From NCBI GenBank assembly GCA_000181795.3, contig CM012953.1, positions 18,646,923-18,710,922 on the forward strand: a DNA stretch of 64,000 bases, in the 5' to 3' direction. Position numbers and translations under genes: made by a program. Source of the DNA: Trichinella spiralis (Eukaryota > Nematoda > Enoplea > Trichinellida > Trichinellidae). Shown here one piece after another: positions 1 to 11,900 of the stretch; the first letter of the stretch is position 1, and each line of letters opens with the position of its first letter. The notes under the pieces are model-generated. The model had not been told where the DNA came from. It ran no database searches and saw only the letters and a list, made by a program, of their open reading frames with translations.

Positions 1-68
1 AAATATTTCCATTATTATTGTTACGTCACTACTATTAAAGTTACGTAATCCTAAATGGAATATTTGAA

Positions 69-254
69 CCAATGAAATGAAAAACTATTGCAGCCAATCA
101 CAAGGGAAAGATTTGAATCAATAAACAATTAGACAAGGAAAACCAATAAGACAACGACTTGATGGCCCAATAAAATAACGCAGTGAACGACCAATAAGAG
201 TAACGTAAGACCGATCTGGACCAAATCACTACTAATATATATATATATATATAT
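69..254. repeat. 24-25 bp CCAAT tandem array followed by (AT)n
   Basis: CCAAT or TCAAT pentamers start at 69, 93, 118, 142, 167 and 191, a regular 24-25 bp spacing over six units. The words between them are diverged. A dinucleotide (AT)n run fills 235-254 and abuts the inverted-repeat element that starts at 255. The same AT-rich unit with a CCAAT/ATTGG core recurs inside that element, so the array probably belongs to the same repeat family. Confidence 0.7.
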
Positions 255-1133
255 GGTCTACACCCCGAGTATACTTCAAAGGCATGCCGCTCGACATGTG
301 ATTGGTCTTAAATTTCATTGGTTTTCATGCCGGCTAAATTTCATTAGTTGTTGTTGTGATGAGTTTTATTCGTTGTCGCAAACCTAAATTTTTACCAGTT
401 GTGATTGTGATGCGTGCTATTTGCCAAATTTTGATTTCATTTTAATGGTCAGTTTTCTGATATTCAAAGCTTTACTATTTTATGATATTTATGTGGTAAA
501 ATTAATTACAATTAATTATTTAATGAAATTCTGTAAAATGGTGAATCAACGTGATCTTTCTTACTAATAGCATCCATAACTTCTAAATTCTATTTATACT
601 TTAATTTAAACTTATATTTAACTTCATAAAATTAAGAAACAACTTAATAGAAAGCAAACTTTTGAACAAGGTCTTTAAAATGCTCAATAGTATACACGCA
701 GTAAATCAAGTCAGTTTAAATTAAAGTAAAGCGAATTTCTTAGATCTGATCAGCAGTTCTATGAACATAATTATACACAATCGTGAAACCCCAAGCAAAT
801 TTGTTAATAAACTTAAACTTTTAAATTGCTAGCCAGCTTTTAAATGTATAATTTAGCTACTACTAATATGCATATAAAAGATAAACAGTAAAGCTTAGAA
901 TAAAAAAGTGACCATTAAAAAGAAACCAAAATTTGACAAATAGAATACATGAAAATGACAACCATTAAAATTTAGACTCCCAACAGCGAGTAAAATTCAT
1001 CTCAACAACAACTAATGAAATTTAGCCGCCGTGTGAACCAATAAAACTTAAAACTAATCAGAGTTCTACGCAAAAATTGCAACCAATCAAAGTGTGAAGC
1101 GGCATGTCTTTGATGTATACTCGGAATCTACCC
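255..1133. mobile_element. Non-autonomous element with ~170 bp terminal inverted repeats
   Basis: The left end (255-about 430) is matched in inverse orientation by the right end (about 955-1133). Both share CGAGTATAC near the tip, CATGCCGC a few bases in, and further inside an AAATTTCATTAGTTGTTGTTG block. There is no coding capacity between the arms. The arms are themselves built of 25-26 bp units: ATTGG/ATTAG-type cores at 317, 343, 369 and about 395. This looks like a MITE or foldback element. A flanking target duplication cannot be called because the left side is an (AT)n run. The family cannot be assigned by eye. Confidence 0.7.
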
Positions 1134-1746
1134 TTTATCCTTAGACATAACAACTGTTGATAGTTTACAAAGCTTACTGTCCGCTATATCACGACAAGCA
1201 CACGTATTACAAACAACGTGAGCTAGCCTAAAATTAAAACAACTACTGCTTTCCCAGGAAGTTATTCACAAGAAAGCTGTCGCAGATCTGGTGACAGTTC
1301 AGTCATATTTTCACAAAAACAGCATGAATCAGACAAACGTAAACTGAATTGAAGAGCAGCTAGTAACACTCGTGCCACAAAATTTAATTCGAACCTACTT
1401 TTTGGCCTATTTTACTTAAAATAAATGGACATTTTTTCACAACAAACCTATTTGTGAATGTGAAGTTATTGCTCCTTTCAGCTACTCTTCATAATTCCCC
1501 ACTTTGGATAAGTGCATGCTAATTCTTGTCAAATTCCATGTGCACTTAACCAAGTTCTACTGGATATATGTATATGTGTGTGGGTGTGGGTGTCAGTATG
1601 TCTTTATTGTGAATCAGTAATATTTAAACATTAAAATCTTTAATTGATTACTTTATAAATAAAAATTCCAGTTCAAAATGAAAGTTCATTGCTATTGTTA
1701 CTATCAAACTGTTTTCAGCCAATAAAAAATCATTATAACACCAAAA
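1134..1746. other. Intergenic, no gene seen
   Basis: AT-rich sequence with a short TG-rich patch at about 1566-1600. I see no coding or repeat structure. It should contain the 3' UTR and polyadenylation region of the minus-strand protease gene. Confidence 0.5.
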
Positions 1747-3384
1747 TTAATCTCTGTCATATCTCCAAGCTGAAATTTTCAGCCAATTAATGTACGTTGA
1801 TAATCGTGTATAAATTGAAAGCGAACCAGGATGAAAACCTAAGGGGCGATACGAAACAATACCATACTGCACATAAACATTGTTCACTTTACAAAATAAT
1901 GGTCCACCAGAATCACCCTGAAAATAATGTATGTGATATTTCCTGCATGAAATATTATTTCAAACCGAAAGTAAATATAATTAAGCGTAGAGCTTCATTA
2001 CTGATCATTAAATATTAACAATGAATAATGGCATCGTTAAAAATTAAATAATTTTAAAAATATATATTTATTTCTTAAATTCAAAATAATCCACAAAACA
2101 TTACCCGATGTGCTCCTCCATCTTTTGAACCCGCAAGGAATATATACTTTCTGAAGTTTTCTGCAATTAATGTTTCATTGCTATAAAATATCATTGGAGT
2201 TGAAATCATAACCAGTACATGACATGCACCTCCACGTACTGTAAAATAAAATAAAATAACTATTTTGGATAATTTAATACGTAATTCAATACCATTAGTG
2301 TATCCCCAACCAGCAACCCAACATTTTTGACTTGGAATTTCATTACCATCTGGTAAGCATATAGGCTGAGTTCTGGTGGAGAATAAAATCGGAGACTGAA
2401 GTATTAGCAGTGCAATATCGTTCATACCGCTGTTTTTAAAGTTTTGATGTATAGCAATCGATTTTACACTATATATTTTATGAGTTCTTTCTGATAAAAT
2501 AGCAATATTGTGCGCGCCAGCAATGACAGTAACGTTTGCAGGTTTAAGTTGCCTAAGTGTACTAAAATAAAAACTGATTATGTGAGTAAATCTTATCAAA
2601 TAAATTTAAATAGTGGTAAATAAGTTACTTTAAAACAAATATTAATTTTTATGCATTTTGAATTAGTTACCTGTTTCGCATTCCTAAATTCATTTTAAAA
2701 TTTTAATTTTAAAACCATATTTATAGTGGAAACAGCAAATGCTTCCACTCGATTAATTTAATTAGCTACATAATACCAAGAGAAAAAATTTGCATGCACA
2801 AAATTAGTTCACCTTTGATCTACCAAACAATGAGCAGCAGTCAACGCCAGGTTCGTGCTATTTCCAGGCTTAAGTTGTATGATTGTTCCTCCACATGCTG
2901 ATATACCTGCTTCATACCCTAATAACACATAAAGCTGCCAAGGAAGAGAATGTGGGCGTACTTCCCATCCTCCAATAATGCGATTAAAATTATCATCACT
3001 TTCTCTAACTGGATATGCTGGCATTCCACATTTAATTTGAGTTGACGCCAACTATAAAAAACACAAGAAGAAAAAAATTGGTATTTAAAGAATTTTCAAA
3101 ATCAAGCTTTATAAATTATTAACGTAAAACATATAAAATACCAAAAGAGCAACCAAATCAGCTTTTTTATATTTTTATATAAAATCTAAATTACAAATAA
3201 AATGAAAAAATCTGGTGCTTCAAATAGCTCACATTTCTACGTGTTTGTTAAATAAATCGGTAATTTTTGTATTATTTCATTAGATGTACAAAGTTGATAA
3301 GAATGTAATTTCAAAGTAAATTAAGTGTATTTTTTCTACCTCGAGTGCATTCATAAAATAAATTATAAAAGCGAAACGCATCAT
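1747..3384 (-). CDS. Secreted trypsin-like (S1) serine protease, five exons
   Basis: Exons on the minus strand are 3340-3384, 2813-3051, 2293-2561, 2105-2238 and 1747-1917, giving 285 residues. A hydrophobic start, MMRFAFIIYF, acts as signal peptide. A short pro-region with one Cys (IKCG) leads to an activation site NR|IIGG at about residue 39, so the zymogen would be cleaved after Arg. The catalytic triad is complete: His89 in LTAAHC, Asp143 in NDIALL and Ser232 in GDSGGP, which lies in its own last exon. Oddities: the residue at S1 position 189 (chymotrypsin numbering) appears to be Gly, not Asp. The Cys pairs 191-220 and 168-182 are missing (AHRGDSGG, YIFLAGS, and no Cys in the last 40 residues). 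The fold is a safe call. Substrate is unknown, and the Gly189 points away from Arg/Lys specificity. It could be a digestive or excretory-secretory protease. Confidence 0.9.
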
Positions 3385-3636
3385 TTTCTATAAATGCCTG
3401 GATGAGAAAATTTATGCTTATATACGTCTCTTCTTATAAATACAATCAATAATGCTTTGAAATAGCTTTAACTAATAAGCAGGGCAATGTAATCAAAGCA
3501 GAGTAAAAAGCAGAAGAAAATAAAATATTTATCTTCATTTAATACTGAAATCAAATTCTTTATTTATTCTGTAAAAATTTAATTCAGCAAAATTTATCCA
3601 TTGGATATTTAATTAATTAAACTTTTCCGTATTGTT

Positions 3637-5170
3637 TCAATAATAGTTTTTGATAATTTCTAATTTGACTACGCTTGTCATTATTCAAGCATTTCTTTAC
3701 ATATTTTATTTATTAACTAAATAAATTATAAATGTTAATTATAAATAAATATAAGTGAAAATAGAAAGCAAATTTTGGATAATAAATCAAATAAGAAGGA
3801 TAAGATAATCGGCATAGCGTTTACAATTCAATGTTTTTGTTTTGAGAATTACTTTTTTCAATTTGTAAACATAATTTGAATAATTTAATCCATAGATGGT
3901 TTTCTGAAGTCTTCTGCACCATAGAGTGTTTACATATGGTTGTATGAACTGTCGCTTCAGGACTGCTCTTTTGAAACAATGAGAAGCATTATTTTAAAAT
4001 TTATTTTAAAATTTATTTTTCCTGTATCAAACAAAAGTTATAATAATTGAAATTGAAATAAAGTCAGTTTCGACTTTTAGACTTCTATTATTTTCTGATT
4101 CGATGTATGTAATTTTTATCTGAAATTACTTCGTATTTTCAATATTTCTCTAACAGAGGTGTTAGGTGAATGCATTTCAAATACATTCGCGTGATAGAAC
4201 ATTTAAATATGATGAATATTCCATATTCACCATGAAATGCGGTTTTAGTTAAGTTCATTTTCTTCCATTACTAGGATTCCTAAAATGTATTAAGCAAATT
4301 TTGGTACATAACAATTTTTTTCATAATGGCATCTGTTGACTTATTTGATAGCAGAAATCTGACAAGCAGGAAATGGTTGTCTTATGCAGCTGACCAGCAA
4401 TTTATACATCGGTACTAATTTTATAATTGTTCACTTGCAGCACATGTCGCATTGTTCCCGGTCATCATAATGGCAAGATGTTCTGTGTTATAATGATACA
4501 AAGCGTGATGTAGACAACTACACCGCCTAATACGGATAGAGGCAGGCGATAGAATCATTGATGACCTAATGTATTGTTCTTCAATATGCTGGATGTCGCC
4601 AGAGTGGCTGCAAATGTGATATGCACATCCAGGCCTCCTGAGTTGAGCACCAAAAGACCACATCGTAGACAGCTATTTTGCTTTTTGCATACAATAGAAA
4701 TTTTGCAGCAAATGCAATAAATTGAAAAGTAGAAAATCCATGGAGAGGTTTGTCTCGGAATGTGAAAAAATTATTAGAAGCGCTTGGTGCTAACATCAAC
4801 ATCGCAGCACGGAAAAAGCAACCGTGAGCCTAATAGCGTTGCGCCTTCTGCAGTCAAACCAAGGAGAGAAATTTTAGACAGTGCTATGAATTATGCGAGA
4901 CGCCGTGCTCTGCAGAGCACTTGCCCAACCTCTGTAATGACAGCTGTGATAAGCTCAGCACCTTTACATTTGAGTAACTTAAATTCAATAAACATGTTTT
5001 TACTAATAATTGTTATCATAATAAAATCTATCAATACTTAGAAGTACATTTTCAGTGTACTTAGTGGCATAATAACAAGTAAAACAGGTATTTAATGTTT
5101 GGGATCAAGAAGATTCTAAAAGTTCAAATATGTACGTAGTGTAAAAACACAATCTGAGAGTTAATGAGAA
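3637..5170 (+). mobile_element. piggyBac-like transposon relic, copy A
   Basis: This block aligns base by base with the block at 6805-8700. Recognisable transposase scraps on the plus strand include YNDTKRDVDNYTA at about 4495-4535 and DVARVAANVICTS at about 4590-4635 followed by TKRPHRR. Further on (about 4745-4800) comes VKKLLEALGAN. These match the C-terminal half of piggyBac transposases (the GVD...YT segment and the DVAGVNA segment). The zinc-finger tail is degraded. Compared with copy B it lacks about 300 bp around the DNFF/STMH region and carries an insertion near 4970-5110. Stops interrupt it throughout, so it is dead. Confidence 0.7.
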
Positions 5171-6134
5171 GTAAATTTCATTAAAAGTGCAGTAAATTTA
5201 CATTTAAATTGTATTTTCAAAGTTGCTTCCATCATTGAAAACATTGAAAAACATTGAAAATTCTAATTTTTTGGTATTTAATGAAAAAACTTTTAACTGG
5301 AGTTTCATGAAAATTTTTGATAAATGCAATCAATTTTATTGAAATTCTTTTTAGTAGGTAAAATAAATTTTTAAACGTTTCATTGAATTTGAAATGTATT
5401 GATTATAAAAGTGAAAGCTTTTACTAGCATTAAAATATAAGCACGATAAAACGTAGTAAGATAAGTATTATGAATTGCAATATAATGAAGCAAGCGACTG
5501 TTGCATTAAATGTTAAAATTATCAGCTTCTCTGGTATCTGTTTGTCAGATTGATTGATTTTAAATAACCTTTTTTGTACAGGTTTTTATTTTTTTAATTT
5601 GGTGTCAATTATATTTACTAGTCTGGTAAAAGATTGGTTGCTAAATAACACAAAAATAAATCGAAGTAAAAAATCATAATATGCAGAAATAAAAATTATT
5701 TGAATGTTAATTAAACTCACGCAATTTCTGTCAGGTCACATATAGCTACCAATGGCATATGTGCAATGTTATCAAGCACTCTCCTAAGTGTACCGTGTAT
5801 CTATACGACGGACTCTCCTGACCTATGTAAAAGCAACCCTGAATTTGAGGAAGTTGAGTATTGAGAAGTATTGAAAGTGTCGTGTGGCAGTTGTTAAATA
5901 GATTGCTGCAGAGTTTCGACAAAAGTTAGATTCATGTATTGGTATCTGAACTGCCCATTTGTATGCAGTGTTGCATACTTTCTGTTGACTTCACTCGTTA
6001 AATAAAATTCCGTATTCAGTGTTTTCTTTGCTAATTGTGCGATAAGCATTAGCTTGCTTGACGAAGATCTGCAGCGTTTTGTTTGAATCTCCCACTGCAT
6101 CGTGTATTGATGGAAGACCTTAAAGATCACACTG
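5171..6134. other. Intergenic, no gene seen
   Basis: AT-rich sequence between the two piggyBac relics. The first about 130 bp still weakly resembles the sequence after copy B (from 8700). Nothing else is supported. Confidence 0.4.
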
Positions 6135-6136
6135 TA

Positions 6137-6771
6137 CAGTCAGCCCTCACCATTCGAGGCATGTGAGTTCCAGAGGAACCGCGAATACTGAATTTCCTCT
6201 AATACTTGCTGATTCTATTCATACGCAGTTGCCTGAAAGCTGTAAGGGATATCACAGACCATTACTAACTTGCAGGTCAAATATTTATTTCGTGTTTATT
6301 TTTTTATTTGTTTGATTGACTGTATAACAGTCGAAATTCTGACTGTTCGGCGCATTTTTTAAAAAACATTGTCACTATAGTATTTACTTCGTGCATTACG
6401 TTTGTACTCAATTTTTGCATTATTTTCGCTCTGTGTTGAACTGTGCTAGCATGAAAGCGGACATTCTGCACTTCCAGACATGTCTGGAGTTGTTGACTAC
6501 TCTAGAATTGCAGGACAGTTGCTGCCGTAAACTAGCCTCCTTCCTGTTCACAGTGCTTCCTTTCCCTTCACCGTAATGCTTTTATTTTTTTTATCTTAGC
6601 ATTAGTAGCGGTTATTTAGCCTCCCAATTTGGTTGAGTTGTTATCACTGCTGTTATGGTGTGAAACCTCATAAGCGGATCTGCAGATCCACAGCATAAAT
6701 ACATACTAGGGTTTAAAAATGGGATTTATCTTTTGATGGTTTTGAAATCCGCGAATGTTGAAGGCCAGCTG
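6137..6771. mobile_element. pogo/Tigger-like non-autonomous element (MITE)
   Basis: The left tip CAGTCAGCCCTCACCATTCG is matched by the reverse complement of the right tip, CAGCTGGCCTTCAACATTCG. Both are flanked by TA (6135-6136 and 6772-6773), the target duplication of the Tc1/mariner/pogo superfamily. Tips of the form CAGTCAGCCCTCG are typical of pogo/Tigger elements. The 635 bp interior has no transposase. The longest reading frame (6391-6576) is not recognisable. It lies just upstream of piggyBac relic B. Confidence 0.75.
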
Positions 6772-6804
6772 TATTAGAATGTCACCAGTAATGTTTCACT
6801 TAAT

Positions 6805-8700
6805 AGCTTTTGGTAATTTTTAATTTGAAGAAGGTTTTTATCATTCAAACATGTCTTTGTATATATTATTTAATTAACTGAATAACTTATAAATGTTAAT
6901 TGTAAATAAATATAAGTAATAAATGAAACGTGAATTTGAATAATAAATGAAATAAGAAGCAAAAGATAATAAAAATGCGTTTGCAATTCAATGTTTTTGC
7001 TTGAAAAATTTTTTTTCCAATTTGCAACCCAAATTTGAATAATTTAACCCCTTGATGTTTTTCAGAGTTTATGGACCCCGGCGTGTTACATGTAATTGTA
7101 TCTCTCTTAACATCTGCTTGTATGGACTGTGGCTTTAGGAATGCTCTTTTGAAATAATGAGAAGCATTATTTTAAAAGCATTTGTAATTTCATTCAGTCA
7201 TTACCAAAAGTTATAAAGAGTGAAACTGAAATATGCACATTTTGGGCTTTTAGACTCCAATGATTTTCTGATTTGATGTATGATAGTTTTATCTGGAATC
7301 AATCCCTATTTTATGTATTATTCTTATAAATTTGTCAAATGAGTAAATTATAAATACATTTAACTGTTGCACATTTAAAAAATGATGAATAATTTCTGTT
7401 TGACATAAAATCAATTTTCAGTTAGGTTTATCTCGTTACTGTTACATTCCTGAATTATATTAATGAATCCTTCCACATAACTATATTTGTCTAATATCAT
7501 CTGTTGATGTATTTGATATCAAAAATTTGTAAACTTACGTGTAAAAATATGTATAAATTTTATGTGTAAAAGTAACTTATGTTATGCGTAAAAATTTGTG
7601 AATTTGTAAAAATTAGTTGTCATATGCAGCTAGGATAAGAAATAGTTGTCCTATGCAGCTGACCTGCAATTTGCACTTCTATATTGCTCATCTACAACAC
7701 TATTTTAATGTTGTGACGCTGGAACGTCATATTCCTGATCATGAGAGATATTCGTCGCAAACAACCATGAACAAGAGCTAATATGAAAGTAACTGTGGTA
7801 ACGCGTATGGTTTCTCCTTAGAGCGCAAAAGCTCACAATATAATGACGGATAATTTCTTCAGGAATGTGGGTCTGGTGGAGAAACTTATGGCACCAAATG
7901 TATCTATTGTTCGCACATCGCAAGAAACAACAAATGCAACATCCCACAAAAAAATGGCCGTCATAATCGAAAGTCAGCCTGGGTGATCTCATTTCAGATT
8001 TGACTGACAACTGATACTATTAAGTCACGTACAAAAAAATCGATGCGTCCTATTATTATCCACCATGCACCACAGCAGAAAGGTCTCTCTGGAAGAGGCA
8101 ACAAACTCAGCACGAAGTCTGGTATAGACAAATTGGACCGGCCGTGCTCCTACAAGCGGTAGAATCATCGATGGCCCGTGGCATTACCAGTTTTCAATAT
8201 GCTCGATGTTGTAGGAGTGGCTGCGGATATAATATGGACATCCAATCATTCTGAGTGGAACGCCAAAAGGTAACATCGTAAAATTCTATTATTATTATCG
8301 TAGATCGTATTATAATCGTAGAATTATTAAAGAGGTTTCTGTTGGAATACGGTAGATATTTTACAGAATATGCTCTGGACTGAAGAGCGGAATATATACA
8401 CTTTGAAGTTTGTACAAGTATATGAAAAAAAAGTCATTACAGTAGCTTGAGATTAACATCGACCGTTCATCATGAAAAACGATGAAAATTCAAACAGTGT
8501 TGCACCTTCTGCAGTGAAGTCGAAGAAAGAAAAGTTAAAAAAATGCTGAAAATTATGCAAGGCGCCATGTTGCACAGAGCACATCCACAAAATCTGCCCC
8601 AACTGCCATCGCAGGCCAAGCATCTCCAAAGACCCCAAAAGTCCAAATATGTACATAATTCACAAAGACCATCTAAGGGCTAAAATGAACGACCTACTAC
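6805..8700 (+). mobile_element. piggyBac-like transposon relic, copy B
   Basis: The clearest plus-strand matches to piggyBac transposase are: DNFFRNVGLVEKLM at 7849-7890, which carries the catalytic-core Asp; LLLSTMHHSRK at about 8050-8085; then SGIDKLD, RWPVALP and NMLDVVGVAADIIWT at about 8120-8255, in shifting frames. The tail at 8540-8610 has a Cys/His zinc-finger pattern (CKLCKAPCCTEH then CPNC), as in the piggyBac C-terminal cysteine-rich domain. The first about 850 bp (6805-7680) has no readable coding but is shared with copy A, so it was part of the same element or duplicated with it. Several stops and frame changes make it a fossil. No TTAA-flanked ends were found. Confidence 0.8.
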
Positions 8701-8967
8701 TTTCTTTCAACTTAATCAGAGAAAATTGAACAAATTTTTATTACTTTTTTAATTTAAATTTTCAAGTGATGTCGAATTATGAAAGGTCAAGTTTTTTGAA
8801 TAACATAACATTTTTATGCAAAGAACCTGATCAATCATTTTAAGTTTAAAAAACAAACACTCCAGAGAATATTTCGTTTTAAACCTAAATTTAAAACAAT
8901 TTTCTCAACTACATAATAATAACATAATTTTTAAATTTAAAAATTGAAAAAATATATTTCTTCATAG

Positions 8968-11900
8968 TCAAAATTCATTCATCTGTTCTTCGGGTTCATC
9001 GTCATCATCTTCCATTTCGCCAACATTTTCTCTTTCGCCATAATAATTTTGAGGGCGTGAAAATACCTCATCGTGAACTAATCGCCACAAATTGGGTGAT
9101 GGACTACAACAACCATACAATAATCAAAGTGAATATTATTAATAAATTTATCCAATTCAAAAGTTATTTTAATTTCATTAATTATTGTTTTCTCTTTTCT
9201 TAATTTTATTTCAACAATATCTAAACAATTTGCACTAAATCACTATGACATCATAGCATCATCATCGATCCTCTTTCTTCGTTTCAATAGACAAAATTGA
9301 TTCAATTGTAAAATTTGAAAAAAAAATCAAGTCATTTTTCATACTAAATAGTTATAAGATATTATCTGTTGGTAAAAAGGCAGGCAAGCTAAAGTGGGAA
9401 AACTATCTTTGACAACAACAACAACATCAAAGAATAGGAAAACTTACGGTCTTGGCTTGTAATTGGCGATATGTTTCGGTATCCAAACCTTACATTTTGA
9501 CAAAGCTATAGCGGAATTGTCTGTAAGCTAAATTATGTTTATATATTAATAATAATGACAACATTTCTCGCAATGCAAATTATAAACAACAATGAATACA
9601 TTTTCCAAACGTCGAGTAGTTTCTGTAAATTTCCTTCCCGAAAGTGTCGACGCATCTTTTGGCGACATATGAAATAGATAAGAATACCAACTGATATTAT
9701 CCAAACGAATTCTTTTATTCTACAAAAACGGAGTTTAATAATAATAATAATAACAGTAATTAATAAATACCATTCCAGCATCTGCAGTAACTGATCTGAC
9801 GTCATTCTTTGTCTTCAAAATGTAAACATGCTATAAACAATTTTTGAACAAAATGTTTTCCGATATTTATTAATTTCAATAAATAAATTAATAATAATAA
9901 TATGGCACAATTTAATCTCTCTCACCTGATCGCTTGTCAAACAACATATCATTCCGAAATGAGAGTCCAAGCTTTGCTCATTGGAAGAAATAAATACCGC
10001 TTCAACTACCGGCATAGTGTTCTGATATTCCGCATGCAAAAGTGGATTCAAATTGTGCAATCTGAACACGCAGACTAAAATAAAAATAAAATATGCATAT
10101 TTCGAAAGTAAACAAATAAATATATAGAAACTTTTATCATCAGTAAATGCAGCGATAGCTCCGTTGATTGGATTTTGACAAACTGCAGTTACAGAAACAT
10201 TTATCGACCACAGACAATTGTACTGAGTCAAAGACCAAGCGCAAATTTTCGTAAATGTAGTGACCATCACAACATCGGAAGTAGATTCCAAACTGAAAAA
10301 AATATCCCTAAAATAAAACAACAACAACAATGACAAAACAGAAAAAAAGCAGTGGAAAACAAGAACAAAAAAATGCATACCGAATCCAATCGGAATTCGA
10401 AGAAACGTCTATAGATTTGACCAGTGTCAATGATTGAAATTCCCAAAGCGTTAAAGTGCCTCGAAATCCAACTGCCATAATCGAGTGTGCTTCGCTGCAT
10501 GTGAAACAATTAGCCGATAATTTTCTGTAACTGACTGTCGTGCCCAAGCACCAGGAACCCACAACGTTGTCAAACACCCAAATGCAAACACCGCGCCCAC
10601 GAACAAGACAACCAACAGCGAGCTGCTTACATGTTGAACAACAGTCAGAATATAGCTTGTAAGTCATAAATTTCAATTTATCCACAAAGAAGCCGCTCAA
10701 ACATTCTGAAGTAGTAGTTAAGCAAAATCTAAAAATTGAACAAAATTAAAATCCACTTTTGCATTTTCAAAGAAAGATTCATTTAATAAAAAAAAACACT
10801 TATTGCAAACTGACATTATAAAAGTTCCACCACAATTTGCAATATACATTTTTTCTAAAACTATTATTAATAAAAATTAATTATATTAAAAGTAACAATA
10901 CTCGTTAGTTTCCGAAGAATATTTGAAGAATTTCATCTTTGTACGAGGATTTGAATCTGTGTTCAAACAGCACTGAGCAGTGACCAACCAATCATCCATA
11001 ATAGCAAAAGATGCAATATCAATAAATGGAATCCTACAATTCGTTCTTTCTGCCATCACATATCTTTCTTTCAAGTATTTATGCAATTGATCATCCTCAA
11101 AGAAAAAAATGCATATTACAATAGTAATAATGGAAAAACATCTCATGAATTCAAAAAAATTAAATTTACGATTGATAATTCCTCGGCAGTATTTTTATTT
11201 TGTTGTTCTTGTTCAGGTACCACTTCGGCTTGAATCACGTCCAGCTGAAATTGAATAAAGCATAAATATATTTCATTAATATAAACAATACAAACAGAAT
11301 TATGCAAGTTTACATTCATAACGTTCTTGTTCATCACGGGACAGTAAAATTGCAGTTCGCCTATACGACCGTTTGTGATAACAGTGTGCGGAGAAATTCC
11401 AGAAAGAAAATTGAACGTGCTATATAACAAGCCAGCCGGATACGGACTCTCACCAACATCTCCGCTAGCTATAGATTCAAAATAATTTCTTCGAATAAAG
11501 TACTGAAATCGGAATCCTTTAGTCATATCCGGGGTGATCATCTGCACTGCTAAAACAATCAAATAACAAAATAAAAAAACAATAAATAAAAATATTTTTA
11601 AAAATTCAAAAAAAAACCATTACAATTATCATCCAAACAAACTGCGTACATCTCCGAATTTGGCGATATAGTTATCCATTTAACTGCGCCGTGCAATCTT
11701 GCACAAAAGCTTTTTCCGTTTCTTCCATTCAAATCCCTCAAGTCCCATTTTACCAAAACCTGCTCTTGACCACCGGATAGCAGTGAATTGTCTAAACAAT
11801 TAAAACAGTTCCAGAACTGTTATCATCTCACATTCAAATCTGTTCAAATCGTTTCATTCATTCATTCATTAAGAACAACATGTTTTCAACAGATATGTTA

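Noticed and set aside
69-195. Regularly spaced short repeats reminiscent of a CRISPR array
   Set aside because: The unit is 24-25 bp with only a pentamer core conserved, there are no distinct spacers, and the context is an animal genome.
9815-10378. 187-residue minus-strand open frame
   Set aside because: It is WDR75 exons 15 and 16 read through their introns, not a separate gene.
10800-10854. A possible additional WDR75 exon with AG/GT borders
   Set aside because: Including it breaks the reading frame. Joining the exon at 10902-11095 directly to 10381-10728 keeps frame and matches the human protein.
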